From contig JAFRLO010000040.1 of NCBI GenBank assembly GCA_017431165.1, positions 1 through 64,000 of the forward strand: a stretch of DNA of 64,000 nt. The letters are read 5' to 3'. Position 1 is the stretch's first letter. Each line of letters begins with the position of its first letter. The DNA is from Eggerthellaceae bacterium. GTDB taxonomy: Bacteria > Actinomycetota > Coriobacteriia > Coriobacteriales > Eggerthellaceae. A program made the position numbers and the translations under genes. Under the pieces are notes generated by a model. It made no database searches, was not told where the DNA came from, and saw nothing but the letters and a program-made list of their open reading frames with translations. Shown here piece by piece: positions 14,880 through 24,093 of this stretch.

Positions 14880-17288
14880 TTATTCCCGACCCTGACGATT
14901 GTAGCGTACAACCGCCTGCCCGAACGATATGCATCCGTCATGAGGCGGCAAGTCCCTGCCAACCGCCACCGTGAAACCTGCCTGGGCAAGCGCAGCAAGA
15001 GCGTGCTCGGTAAGATAGCGGTTGAGGAACACGCCTCCCGAGAGCACCACAGTACGAATGCCATAAAGCATGTCTACAAGCTGCGCGCCCTGCACGATGG
15101 CTTTGACGAATGCATCGTGGAAGCGTCGCGCGATTACCGATGCGGGCACACCCGCATACGCATCATCAAGCAGTGCCTTGAAAACCCCTGCTGCATCGAA
15201 AAGCATGACCGAAGTTTCCTGAGCAGTACTGGAATCGGTCGCAGTGTTCTTCTGGACTTCGATGGTATAGCGATCGTCATCATCTGCTTCTTTCGCACGG
15301 TCCTCGGCGTCGCACATGGCTGCTTCGAGAAGAATCGCAGGCTCCCCTTCATAGGTAGGGTCTGTGCAGATGCCCAAAAGCGCGCTTGCCGCATCGAAGA
15401 GGCGGCCGACAGAAGATGTATATGGGGTATTCAAGCCACGCTCGATCATCTGGTCGAGCACTGCGGGCATATCACCAAGAGAAGAAAGCGCTGAAAGAGC
15501 AAACGGATGCTCTAGCAAATCAAACGCCCACAAAACCCCATATGCCATGCGCAAAGGTTCGCGGATGCATGCTGCGCCGCCAGGCATGGGAACATATGCG
15601 AAGTTAGCGAATCGTTCATAATCCTTATTGTTGGCGAGAAGGACCTCTCCTCCCCAAATCGCACCGTCAGGACCATACCCCGTGCCATCGAACGCAATGC
15701 CGCATACAGGATCTTTTATACCGTGCTCGCCGAGTACGCTCGCGATGTGCGCATGATGGTGCTGCACTAACAAAAGAGGCATGCCTTGCTCGTGCGCCCA
15801 TTTCGTGGAAAGGTATTCGGGATGGAGATCGCACACCAGTTCTTTTGGTTGCACTTGGAAAAGAGTCTGGAACCGATTCTTGGCCTCAAGCCATGCGTCG
15901 AACGTCTCGGCATGTTCCAAATCGCCGATGTGCTGCGACACGAACACCTCGCTACCGCGCACTACGCAAAACGTATTCTTCTGCTCGGGTCCCGTGCAGA
16001 GAAACTCCTCTTTAGACGCATCATCTGGGACAAGCTTCAAGGGAACGGGGCTATAGCCTCGCGCCCGCCTCACCATCTGTATGGCTTCTTCGCCATCAGC
16101 ATCGATTACGCGCACGACCGAGTCATCATAGCGTGCGCGGATCGGACGGTTGTTTCCTAAAAAGGCATCCGCAATACTGCCAAGCGCTTCACGAGCATGG
16201 TCGTCATCGATCTCAATCGGAGCATCGTGGACATTACCCGATGTCATGACGAGCATCTGCCCACCTGCTTCTACGAAATCATGCATGAGCAGATGCTGCA
16301 ACGGCGTGTATGGAAGCATGACGCCGAGTTCGGGTAGATAGTCTGCCAATCCTTGGGCAAACTGTGCGCCAGAAAGTTTTCGCAACAGCACGATGGGGTG
16401 CTGTGCCCCGCTCAAGACGCACTTCTCGACATCATTGATATGGCAGAACTTCCGTATGGTTTCAACGTCTTTCATCATGACCGCGAAAGGCTTGCCCTCG
16501 CGTCGCTTCCGTGCGCGCAGAGTCGCTACCGCCGAATCGTTTTCAGCATCGCATACAAGGTGGAAACCTCCGAGACCCTTGACTGCCAAGATGCCGCCTT
16601 CGAGCAGTACGCGAACGCATCGGGCGATAATAGCATCGCTTTGCTCTCGGGTATGCCCCCATATGGTCTTCGAAACGATGCCGTCTTCCGCATCCTTGCG
16701 TATCGATGGATTCTCCCAATACGAAATCGATGGTCCGCATTCGAAGCACGCGTCAGGCTGCGCATGGAAACGGCGGTCCGTCGGGTCGGCGTACTCGGCT
16801 GCGCACGCTTCGCACATCTCAAAGCCCGCCATCGACGTACGCGAACGGTCATAAGGCAGTTCTTCGATAATCGTGAAACGCGGACCGCAATTCGTGCAGT
16901 TGATGAATGGATAGCGATATCGTCGGTCATTCGGGTCGAACAATTCGCGTACGCAGTCGTCACACGTTGCAAGATCGGGAGATACCAGAGTTACCTTATT
17001 GGTTGATTGCTCATCAGAGAAACGTATCGTGAAGCCCTCGAAGTCTTCGAGCGGTACTTCCTTTAAATCGATTTCCGTAACGCGCGCAGCTTCGGGATGA
17101 TTCTGCGCGATCTCCATCACGAATTCGTCGACGAGACGCTCGTCACCTTCCGCATGGATATCAACGCCCTCCTTGGAATTAAGGACCCATCCGCTAATCA
17201 GATACCTTTTCGCAAGACGGTAGACAAAGGGGCGGAAACCCACCCCCTGCACTATTCCTTGAACATGGATGCGAAGCGCGGTTCTCAT
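14880..17288 (-). CDS. hypF: Carbamoyltransferase HypF
   Basis: Makes the cyanide ligand precursor by transferring a carbamoyl group to the C-terminal Cys of HypE. All domains are present in an 802-aa protein. An acylphosphatase domain (about 1-90) carries GIVQGVGFRPFVYRLA. Zinc fingers follow with CDDC, CTNC, CEAC and CFEC pairs (about 105-190). A YrdC/Sua5-type domain has GGILAVKGLGGFHL, and a Kae1-like carbamoyltransferase domain has VQHHHAHIASVLGEHG and GIAFDGTGYG with LSGGVFLN. Its first codon overlaps the end of pgi (ATGA), which sets the start and suggests coupling to that unrelated gene. Confidence 0.97.
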   Translation of the reverse strand: MRTALRIHVQGIVQGVGFRPFVYRLAKRYLISGWVLNSKEGVDIHAEGDERLVDEFVMEIAQNHPEAARVTEIDLKEVPLEDFEGFTIRFSDEQSTNKVTLVSPDLATCDDCVRELFDPNDRRYRYPFINCTNCGPRFTIIEELPYDRSRTSMAGFEMCEACAAEYADPTDRRFHAQPDACFECGPSISYWENPSIRKDAEDGIVSKTIWGHTREQSDAIIARCVRVLLEGGILAVKGLGGFHLVCDAENDSAVATLRARKRREGKPFAVMMKDVETIRKFCHINDVEKCVLSGAQHPIVLLRKLSGAQFAQGLADYLPELGVMLPYTPLQHLLMHDFVEAGGQMLVMTSGNVHDAPIEIDDDHAREALGSIADAFLGNNRPIRARYDDSVVRVIDADGEEAIQMVRRARGYSPVPLKLVPDDASKEEFLCTGPEQKNTFCVVRGSEVFVSQHIGDLEHAETFDAWLEAKNRFQTLFQVQPKELVCDLHPEYLSTKWAHEQGMPLLLVQHHHAHIASVLGEHGIKDPVCGIAFDGTGYGPDGAIWGGEVLLANNKDYERFANFAYVPMPGGAACIREPLRMAYGVLWAFDLLEHPFALSALSSLGDMPAVLDQMIERGLNTPYTSSVGRLFDAASALLGICTDPTYEGEPAILLEAAMCDAEDRAKEADDDDRYTIEVQKNTATDSSTAQETSVMLFDAAGVFKALLDDAYAGVPASVIARRFHDAFVKAIVQGAQLVDMLYGIRTVVLSGGVFLNRYLTEHALAALAQAGFTVAVGRDLPPHDGCISFGQAVVRYNRQGRE

Positions 17289-19003
17289 GAACGCTCGAAA
17301 GTTATTTCGGTCAGAATCTGCTGGATCAACTGAGAAAGAGCGCGCAGGGTCACACCCGAATTATCGGGTAGATGCACATGCACGCAGCGGCGCCCGCGCT
17401 CGGAAAGCGTCAGCAAATCACCGATAGCTTGAGCTTTCGCGAGACTGCCAAGGCTTTCCGCCTCTTGCGGAAGCGGGATGTCCTTAAGCTCATCTGCCGA
17501 CAAGATCAAAAACACACCCTTGTTGGGTCCGCCCTTATGAAGCTGTCCCGTGGAATGTAGATAGCGAGGGCCGACCTCGAGGCACGAGGCCGCGCCGCAT
17601 GCATTCGCAACGCTGTGACGAATCTCTTCTAGCGCTTCACGGCGATACTCACCGGTAAAGGGCAAAAACGCATTGAGCGCGAAATAATCCCCTGGCTCGA
17701 TGCTGGCAAGCAAGGAATAAAGCGCATCATGCAAGCTGGTGCAGTCAGTAAACTGTTTCGAGAGATGAACCTCGACCGTACCGATTGGGACGTTGCCGAT
17801 GCCATCCTCGCAGAAATCGCTTTCGGGTTGACCATCCTTCAGGATTTCGAGCACCTTTTCTTTCGCAGCGGAGACATCGGGTTGGTCGAATGGGCACACC
17901 TTCATCAGAAAGCCCAACATGGCGATGGCATATTCCCACATCACGAAGTGCTCGGCGAGCTCTTCAACGGAATCGATTCGATAATTCAATCGTGGGATAT
18001 GGCGATCAATGTAGGCTAGGCTCATCTCGAAGTTGTTCTGTTCGTCCCACAAATCGTTCTTCGTCTTGTAGATGATGACGCAACGGTCACCCGGATCGCT
18101 TGCCAAAAGCAGCGAGTCGACCTCGATGTTCGGAAGGATGCCCTTCCCTTCTTTGCCAACGCTCTCGGCAACGAGTTGCTCGATCCAAAGTCCCAAGACG
18201 CGTCCGCGCTTCGGCGTAAGGAAGCAGAACTTGTCGCGACCGTTGATGTAGTTGCCATAGAGAAACGATGCCAAGGCGATTGCGGGGTTATCGATTGCAT
18301 CTTCGCTGCACTGCTTCTCGGCAACGACCGCGTGCTTCATAGCATTTTCGATATCGATGCCCACCAACGCTGCAGGAAGCAACCCGAAAATGGAAAGAGC
18401 AGAGAAGCGGCCTCCCACGGTCGGCTCACCCAAGAACACCGCACGCCAACCTTCTTCTTTCGCCTGCTTCTCAAGCGCAGAACCTGGATCGGTGATGGCA
18501 ACCAGATGCTTCACAACCTCGTCTGGAGCAAGCCTTTGCTCAAAAGCCGCACGCACCACGCAGAGCATAAGGCGCGGCTCAATGGTGCCACCGCTCTTGG
18601 ATGAAACGATAACCAATGTTTTCTCGGGAGAGGAAAGGGAAAGGGTCTCGCGCACGCGTACTGGCGAATCCGAGTCGATGGTGCGGAATTCCACGCGATT
18701 GGAATCAATCTTGTTGTATTTGGTGATGGTCATGGGCGCTTGCGTCGAACCACCTTGTCCGAGAAGCACGACCGTATTGATGCCATCTGCAACCACTTCA
18801 TCAGCAAAATCCTTGATTGCCGCAAGGTCGTACGGCGGATTGGTCGCCAAGTCGGCCCATCCCATGAAACCGCTCGCGCATTCCTGCGCTTTTTGGGAAA
18901 AGGCATAGAGGCTTGCGTCCTTCTTATGGATTCGGCTTGCAACCTTTTTCCTTACGAGAACTTTCGCGCTTGGATGCAGTTCTCCCATCTCGCCAGAGAT
19001 CAT
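17285..19003 (-). CDS. pgi: Glucose-6-phosphate isomerase
   Basis: Interconverts glucose-6-phosphate and fructose-6-phosphate. The 572-aa protein belongs to the divergent bacterial type related to the isomerase half of transaldolase-Pgi fusions. Seen are LLGQGGSTQAP, SSKSGGTIEPR (sugar phosphate binding), GGRFSALSIFGLLPAALVG and the near-C-terminal HSTGQLHKGGPNKG segment with the catalytic His/Lys. No transaldolase part is attached here. It is the first gene of an apparent pgi-hypF-hypC-hypD run and overlaps hypF by four bases. Confidence 0.9.
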   Translation of the reverse strand: MISGEMGELHPSAKVLVRKKVASRIHKKDASLYAFSQKAQECASGFMGWADLATNPPYDLAAIKDFADEVVADGINTVVLLGQGGSTQAPMTITKYNKIDSNRVEFRTIDSDSPVRVRETLSLSSPEKTLVIVSSKSGGTIEPRLMLCVVRAAFEQRLAPDEVVKHLVAITDPGSALEKQAKEEGWRAVFLGEPTVGGRFSALSIFGLLPAALVGIDIENAMKHAVVAEKQCSEDAIDNPAIALASFLYGNYINGRDKFCFLTPKRGRVLGLWIEQLVAESVGKEGKGILPNIEVDSLLLASDPGDRCVIIYKTKNDLWDEQNNFEMSLAYIDRHIPRLNYRIDSVEELAEHFVMWEYAIAMLGFLMKVCPFDQPDVSAAKEKVLEILKDGQPESDFCEDGIGNVPIGTVEVHLSKQFTDCTSLHDALYSLLASIEPGDYFALNAFLPFTGEYRREALEEIRHSVANACGAASCLEVGPRYLHSTGQLHKGGPNKGVFLILSADELKDIPLPQEAESLGSLAKAQAIGDLLTLSERGRRCVHVHLPDNSGVTLRALSQLIQQILTEITFERS

Positions 19004-19042
19004 GTGAATACTCCTGCTAGTGAAAATGGATATGCGAATCTA

Positions 19043-19756
19043 TTACAGGCCAAGTGCCTTCTTGAGCGCGGAAACGCGACGACGAGAAACCGGAATCTTC
19101 TCCTCGACTCCGTTGAGCGTGAGTAGAAGCGTTCCACCCGAAACCGATTCGACTTCCTCGACCATCTGCAAGTTCACCAGATAACCGCGATGCACACGGA
19201 AGAACCCATGGCCATCAAGACGCTTTTCAAGTTGAGCTAGGCTTACGGTTGAGAAATAGCGGTCTGCATCAGTCTGCAAGTAGGCATAATCATCGCGCGC
19301 CATAACAAAACGGATCTTGTCGATGCCGATGAGGATCTTCTTGCCGCCCTTCTCAACGGGGATACGCTCGGATTTCTGAGCCTTCGCATGGAGTGATACA
19401 TGCTCGCGAACACGAGCGATGGCCTGCGCCAGACGATCAGTCTCGACCGGTTTGACCAGATAATCGATGGCATTCACCTTGAAGGCATCGAGGGCGAATT
19501 CGCTGTATGCGGTAACGAACACGACCGCTGGCGGGAACTTGAGATGCTGCAGCGCGTCTGCGAACTGCAAACCTGTTGCCTCGGGCATGTTCACATCAAG
19601 GAACATGACATCGCATGGGTATTCTTTGAGCTTCTCGATGGCCTCACGGACACTTGCAGCCTCAGCTACGACTTCGGTCTGTCCAAGCTCATCGAGCAGA
19701 AAACGCAATTCAGAACGCGCAGGGGCTTCGTCGTCAACGATAATCGCCTTCAGCAT
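19043..19756 (-). CDS. LytTR-family response regulator
   Basis: DNA-binding response regulator of 237 aa. The receiver domain starts MLKAIIVDDEAPARSE, with phosphoacceptor Asp54 in VMFLDVNMP and a conserved Lys in YLVKPVE. The C-terminal LytTR domain (about 140-235) has the typical FFRVHRGYLVNL segment and ends in the ISRRRVSALK type of motif, here IPVSRRRVSALKKAL. GGAGG lies six bases before the ATG at 19756, which selects this start over an upstream in-frame ATG at 19816. The kinase gene lies 250 bp upstream with a gap between them, so the pair may have separate promoters. Confidence 0.93.
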   Translation of the reverse strand: MLKAIIVDDEAPARSELRFLLDELGQTEVVAEAASVREAIEKLKEYPCDVMFLDVNMPEATGLQFADALQHLKFPPAVVFVTAYSEFALDAFKVNAIDYLVKPVETDRLAQAIARVREHVSLHAKAQKSERIPVEKGGKKILIGIDKIRFVMARDDYAYLQTDADRYFSTVSLAQLEKRLDGHGFFRVHRGYLVNLQMVEEVESVSGGTLLLTLNGVEEKIPVSRRRVSALKKALGL

Positions 19757-20006
19757 CTTTTTCCTCCGCCTTACACAATCCTTCGTTTCATACGTACGCT
19801 TCACATGGGGCTCCACGTACGAAAAATAGTCTTACTCGAATCTAGTAGTATACCTGATTGTCGTGCGGTTTTCGAGAGTGTTCAGGGTGTTTTTATTTGC
19901 GTGTGGGCAACAAAGGCATTCTGCCGCACATAATGTAATTGCAGCAACGTTTGAGCAAATACGCTGTATCGCGTTTTATTTGGCAACTCGTAAACGCAAG
20001 CGAACG

Positions 20007-21365
20007 CTACACGTAGCGCTCGATCTCGGAGAGGCTTAGCGACAGCGTCACCTGCGTACCCTCGCCAAGCTTGCTTTGCACATCCATTCCGGACTGCGGC
20101 CCGAAATAGCCGATGATGCGGTCGTGCACATTCTTGACTGCAATGCCCATGCCAGTCGATGACTCAGGATGCATGATATTGTCGCACGTCTCCTGCGACA
20201 TGCCGACACCATTGTCCGCAACACGAATCTTCAGATACGTCCCCTCTACCCATGCGGACAAAACGATGGTGAGTTTACCTTCGGAAGGCATCGCATGGCG
20301 TACTGCGTTCTCGACAAGGGGCTGGATTAGGAACGGAGGGACGAGCATGTCTTGCACGCCTTCTTCCTCGTCGAGAATAAGTTCGAGGCGATCCGCGCCG
20401 AAACGCGCCAACTCGAATTGGAAATAGCGCACGGTCTGCTCCGCCTCACGGCTGAGCAGAATCAGACCGTCGGAGTCCTCGAGCGTACGGCGATAGAATA
20501 CTGCGAACTCCCGTAACAACTCGCGAGCCTTCATCGGGTCGGTTCGGATGAGCGAAGCAATCGTATTGATCGTATTAAACAAGAAATGCGGGTTAATCTG
20601 GTTTTGAAGAGCCTTAAGCTCCATGGTCGTCGCCAACTTCGTCTGCTCTTCGAGCGCCTGCGCAGCAATTTGCGTGGAGATGAGCTGTCCGAGACCTTCG
20701 GCGATGGATTTTTGCAACGAGCTGATCTTGCGCGCCGAGGAATAGTAGAAACGTAACGAACCGACGCTATTGTCCGATAAACGAAGAGGAACGAAGACAG
20801 CCGCCTTGATGAGGCGATTCCCCCTGAATGCCGAAGAGGGCACGTTTTCGATGATGACCATTTCGTCAGCGGTTTGGAACTTGAGCTCCTCATCGTTTTT
20901 AATCGATTTCGCGGCATCACGATTCAACGCAGGGGAATCGCTTGTGAAGCCGAGCATCTTCTCGCTATCGCAAATGGCAACCGCGACTGCATCGGTCGTA
21001 GGAAGCAGAAGCTCGCAGATCTTCTGGGCCGCCGCCTCGTCGAGACCACCTGTTAAGCACTCGAAGACTTGACGTGAGAGTCGGAGCATCAAATCGCTTT
21101 GGTGGGCGCGAATCGATTCGGGATCGAGAAGAAGACGCATGCTCAGGACAGCAGAAAGGACGAAAATCACGATCATGGCCGCCAGAAGAGGCACTGAGCG
21201 GTTGGTCTCGAATAGCTGCCAAACCACCATGATCGCCGAGATGATCGTGATGATGGCGATCAGGAGCTTGAATAGGAAAAGCTTATCGTACGCATTGCGG
21301 CTCGATTGTGCGGCTTCCTCAACGCGCGTCTCGAACGACGTCGATAATCCCTCTCTTATTGCCAT
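20007..21365 (-). CDS. LytS/YehU-type sensor histidine kinase
   Basis: Membrane kinase (452 aa) likely to phosphorylate the LytTR regulator encoded next to it. Two close membrane segments (about 28-75) are followed by a GAF-like domain (about 90-225), a His_kinase domain with NQINPHFLFNTINTI and phosphorylated His260, then a HATPase domain with N-box LVENAVRHAM, VADNGVGM and GMGIAVKNVHDRI. There are only two membrane helices and no 5TM or periplasmic sensor, so the GAF-like region is the probable sensing element. The signal is not evident; the next gene downstream is a TauE-type permease and may be part of the same unit. Confidence 0.92.
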   Translation of the reverse strand: MAIREGLSTSFETRVEEAAQSSRNAYDKLFLFKLLIAIITIISAIMVVWQLFETNRSVPLLAAMIVIFVLSAVLSMRLLLDPESIRAHQSDLMLRLSRQVFECLTGGLDEAAAQKICELLLPTTDAVAVAICDSEKMLGFTSDSPALNRDAAKSIKNDEELKFQTADEMVIIENVPSSAFRGNRLIKAAVFVPLRLSDNSVGSLRFYYSSARKISSLQKSIAEGLGQLISTQIAAQALEEQTKLATTMELKALQNQINPHFLFNTINTIASLIRTDPMKARELLREFAVFYRRTLEDSDGLILLSREAEQTVRYFQFELARFGADRLELILDEEEGVQDMLVPPFLIQPLVENAVRHAMPSEGKLTIVLSAWVEGTYLKIRVADNGVGMSQETCDNIMHPESSTGMGIAVKNVHDRIIGYFGPQSGMDVQSKLGEGTQVTLSLSLSEIERYV

Positions 21366-21392
21366 CGTTTTCTCTCCCCGCCTCGTTAGCGC

Positions 21393-22226
21393 CTAGAAAG
21401 CTACGAACTCGTTTATTACTAGGATGAACGCAACGATAATCAACATCACACCGAAAAGCAAACGCAAACCCCGATCGGTAAAGCGAGAACAGAGCTTGGA
21501 ACCGATTATCGCACCTGGTATGGTACCGATGCACATCGCGATTGCAATGAGATATTGCACATTACCAAGGATGATATGCTCGATGACACCCGGAATCGCG
21601 AGAATGGCGATACCTACAAGCGACGTTCCCGAAGCCTGATGCATGGAAACGCCAAGCACGGCGACCATGAGCGGCACCATGATGAATCCGCCCCCGACGC
21701 CGATGAAGCCTGCAACAAGACCGGCGATAAGACCGATGGCAAAACCGAAAAGGCATTTCTTCGGCGTAGGACGGTCAGCGAATGCTTCCGTTTTCGCTCC
21801 GTCGGATCTGCCATCCTCCTCTTTTGCGTCGGCGGCTTGAGGTTTCCTGTATTGCTTGATGGCGCCACGCAACATATTGAATGCCGAATAGCCGATGACG
21901 GCCGCAGCTACGCACATCACAACGGCCGACGGAGCAATCGTTGCCAGATACGCGCCAATCGCCGAGGTGCATGCACCCCCAACACCCATCGAGACGCCGA
22001 GCCACACGATACACGTTTTCTCTCGGATATGGGAAAGCGCACCTGTTATGGCTGTAGGGATGATGACGAGCAGCGAGGTCGCCGTCGTCGATACGGCAGT
22101 AAGACCGAGCGCAAGCCGAAACGTGGGAATCGTCAGCATGCCGCCACCGATACCCAAAAGCCCGCTAAGCACGCCGAGAACGAAGCCGGTGGCTACGAGA
22201 ATGACGAACAAGCCCACGCTTTCCAT
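21393..22226 (-). CDS. TauE/SafE (TSUP) family permease
   Basis: Integral membrane protein of 277 aa with about eight hydrophobic segments and the duplicated family signature GLLGIGGGMLTIP near the N-terminus and GFIGVGGGFIMVP near residue 175. TSUP members export or import sulfite, sulfoacetate, thiosulfate or other organic anions. A charged cytoplasmic loop with many Asp, Glu and Lys (about 128-155) separates the two halves. It lies 82 bp from rsgA and 27 bp from the kinase gene on the same strand. The substrate is not deducible. Confidence 0.88.
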   Translation of the reverse strand: MESVGLFVILVATGFVLGVLSGLLGIGGGMLTIPTFRLALGLTAVSTTATSLLVIIPTAITGALSHIREKTCIVWLGVSMGVGGACTSAIGAYLATIAPSAVVMCVAAAVIGYSAFNMLRGAIKQYRKPQAADAKEEDGRSDGAKTEAFADRPTPKKCLFGFAIGLIAGLVAGFIGVGGGFIMVPLMVAVLGVSMHQASGTSLVGIAILAIPGVIEHIILGNVQYLIAIAMCIGTIPGAIIGSKLCSRFTDRGLRLLFGVMLIIVAFILVINEFVAF

Positions 22227-22308
22227 GTTTTTAATCCTAGATGCCGACTATTAAGCTGCCGTTTTGCATCGGCAGCAACGGGGAAACAGTAGAAACCATT
22301 ATCGTCTT

Positions 22309-23325
22309 TCAGCGATGTTTTTTAAAGTGGCGAGAGCGATCCTTCGCCTTCCAGCGGGCTTCCTCGCGTTTTTGTTGAACCTTCGCCGTTTCGTCCATCA
22401 ACGCTCGATACGAGGAGAAGCGCTCTTCGCTGATACGGCCATCCTCAACCGCTTTACGCACGGCGCAACCAGGCTCTTGCCCATGGCGGCAATCATCGAA
22501 ACGGCATTCCTGCGCGATTTCCTCTATATCGGCGAAAGCCGCTTGAATGCCAGCTTGGGCATCCCATATGCCAAGTCCGCGAACACCTGGCATGTCCATG
22601 ACGCGGCCTCCGCTTGGAATTTCGACGATCTGGCGGCTGACCGTGGTATGCCGGCCCTTCCCGTCACTCTCTCTCACTTCGCCGATCTGCTGCACGTTTC
22701 GGCCGACAAGCAAATTAATCAGACTCGATTTGCCCACACCGCTACGACCGATGAGAACGGCACATCTATCAGGTGCGAGCAATGCACGGACCTGGGCCAA
22801 GCCTTCTTGATCATCTTGGGCGACGACGATGACTGGCACAGTGCGCTCTATGCGGTTGCTCACCTGTTCGCGGATGCGCTCTACCGTTTCCACGTCTGCA
22901 GCCAAATCCGCTTTCGTAAGAATGACCGCGATGTCGGCACCGGTTTCGTATGCGAGAACAAGCTCGCGTTCAAGCCGTTTGATATTGACTTGCGAAAGCG
23001 GCTGTGCGATCAGTATGAGATTGAAATTCGCTGCAAGCACCTGCGGTACCGTACGTTCCGTTGGATCCTTGCGAATAAGCTCCCGGGACCTAGGCTCGAT
23101 AGCAGAGATGATTGCCTTGTCGTGGCCTTCGGGCCACGAAAGCTGCACGATGTCTCCTACGACAGCACGCTGCTGGCCGCCTTTCTGCAATTCGGTCGCA
23201 TGCTCGCATCGGACTTCTCTGCCGTCATCAAGGCGTACGAGAGGAAAGCCCCTGTCGAGCTTCACAACCTCAGCGCGAACCAAATCGGATGATGTTTCCA
23301 TAGATTGCTCGAGCGAGCCAGACAT
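22309..23325 (-). CDS. rsgA: Ribosome small-subunit biogenesis GTPase RsgA
   Basis: Circularly permuted GTPase (338 aa) that checks late 30S subunit maturation. An N-terminal OB domain (about 15-90) is followed by G-motifs in permuted order: LTKADL (G4), GRSGVGKSSLIN (G1), a switch segment with GRHTTVSRQ, then DMPGVRGLG (G3). The C-terminal zinc region shows CRFDDCRHGQEPGCAV. It starts three bases after the stop of the upstream OB-like gene, so it belongs to the trkH transcript. Confidence 0.96.
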   Translation of the reverse strand: MSGSLEQSMETSSDLVRAEVVKLDRGFPLVRLDDGREVRCEHATELQKGGQQRAVVGDIVQLSWPEGHDKAIISAIEPRSRELIRKDPTERTVPQVLAANFNLILIAQPLSQVNIKRLERELVLAYETGADIAVILTKADLAADVETVERIREQVSNRIERTVPVIVVAQDDQEGLAQVRALLAPDRCAVLIGRSGVGKSSLINLLVGRNVQQIGEVRESDGKGRHTTVSRQIVEIPSGGRVMDMPGVRGLGIWDAQAGIQAAFADIEEIAQECRFDDCRHGQEPGCAVRKAVEDGRISEERFSSYRALMDETAKVQQKREEARWKAKDRSRHFKKHR

Positions 23326-23328
23326 GCG

Positions 23329-24093
23329 TTAGCGTTCCTTCTCGCGCAAGCGACGATACACCAAGACAAGAGCGCCGGCACAGGCAAGAACGATGATGCC
23401 GGGCAAGAACGATGCAAGTTCCAAGGTGTCGTCCATAGTCACACCTGGCTGAACAACGCTCACATAGTCAGCATGGACATCGCTGATACCTTGATGCTCG
23501 CTGCAAGCCAAATGATAAACGCCTCGCACCTGAAGCATTGTGCCTCGCGTCTTGTATTTACCATAGGTATCAATCATCTGGGCGGATTCGGCTGTCATAT
23601 AGACTGCAATTACCTCGTCGAGCTCGGTGGAAGGTGCATCAAGCGTAATCCAGCAGTGCGTCAGATCAGCCGTTTCAAAGATGCGGTCGCCGACTACTTC
23701 TCCAAGCACCTGCACAATCTGATTGTCGTAATAGCTATCCGCAGCAGCGAGGTCCACAATCGATATATCGTAGATGAATGAGCTGTCAGGCAACTGTTGC
23801 GTATTGACCCGGTTCGCTTCACTCTCCAAAAGTGCCGCTTCCTGCGATTCCTCGGCACTGCCCTTGGTAACGTCTTGGGTCTTACCGGAAAGCGCATTGC
23901 CAGATTCGATAGTGCCGCCCTCTCCGTTTTCAACCGACGAACCGTTTGCGTTCGCGTAAGGCCGCTCTTCAATCGGCTTAACCTCAGTCGCTTCGTCAGC
24001 GGCGTAGGCGAAAAGCACCCCCGGACGATCCAAGAGCATGCCAGACCAGGCACAGGCAACCACGAGAAAGATGGTGAGTAGAATCCGTCTCAT
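23329..24093 (-). CDS. Membrane-anchored exported protein with an OB-like domain, function unknown
   Basis: A 254-aa protein with a signal peptide (about 1-30), a Glu/Asn/Ser-rich stretch (about 36-105), a globular domain (about 105-215) and a C-terminal membrane helix followed by basic residues (VYRRLREKER). The globular part runs YYDNQIVQVLGEVVGDRIF, HCWITLD and GTMLQVRGVYH. This beta-barrel-like pattern resembles OB-fold proteins of the cell envelope; the assignment is by eye. Its start overlaps trkH by four bases, and rsgA follows by three bases. Topology suggests a domain outside the cell tethered by its C-terminus. Confidence 0.75.
   Translation of the reverse strand: MRRILLTIFLVVACAWSGMLLDRPGVLFAYAADEATEVKPIEERPYANANGSSVENGEGGTIESGNALSGKTQDVTKGSAEESQEAALLESEANRVNTQQLPDSSFIYDISIVDLAAADSYYDNQIVQVLGEVVGDRIFETADLTHCWITLDAPSTELDEVIAVYMTAESAQMIDTYGKYKTRGTMLQVRGVYHLACSEHQGISDVHADYVSVVQPGVTMDDTLELASFLPGIIVLACAGALVLVYRRLREKER

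Noticed and set aside
22264-23292. A 342-codon plus-strand open frame
   Set aside because: Antisense to rsgA, which carries all GTPase motifs; the plus-strand product shows no family features.
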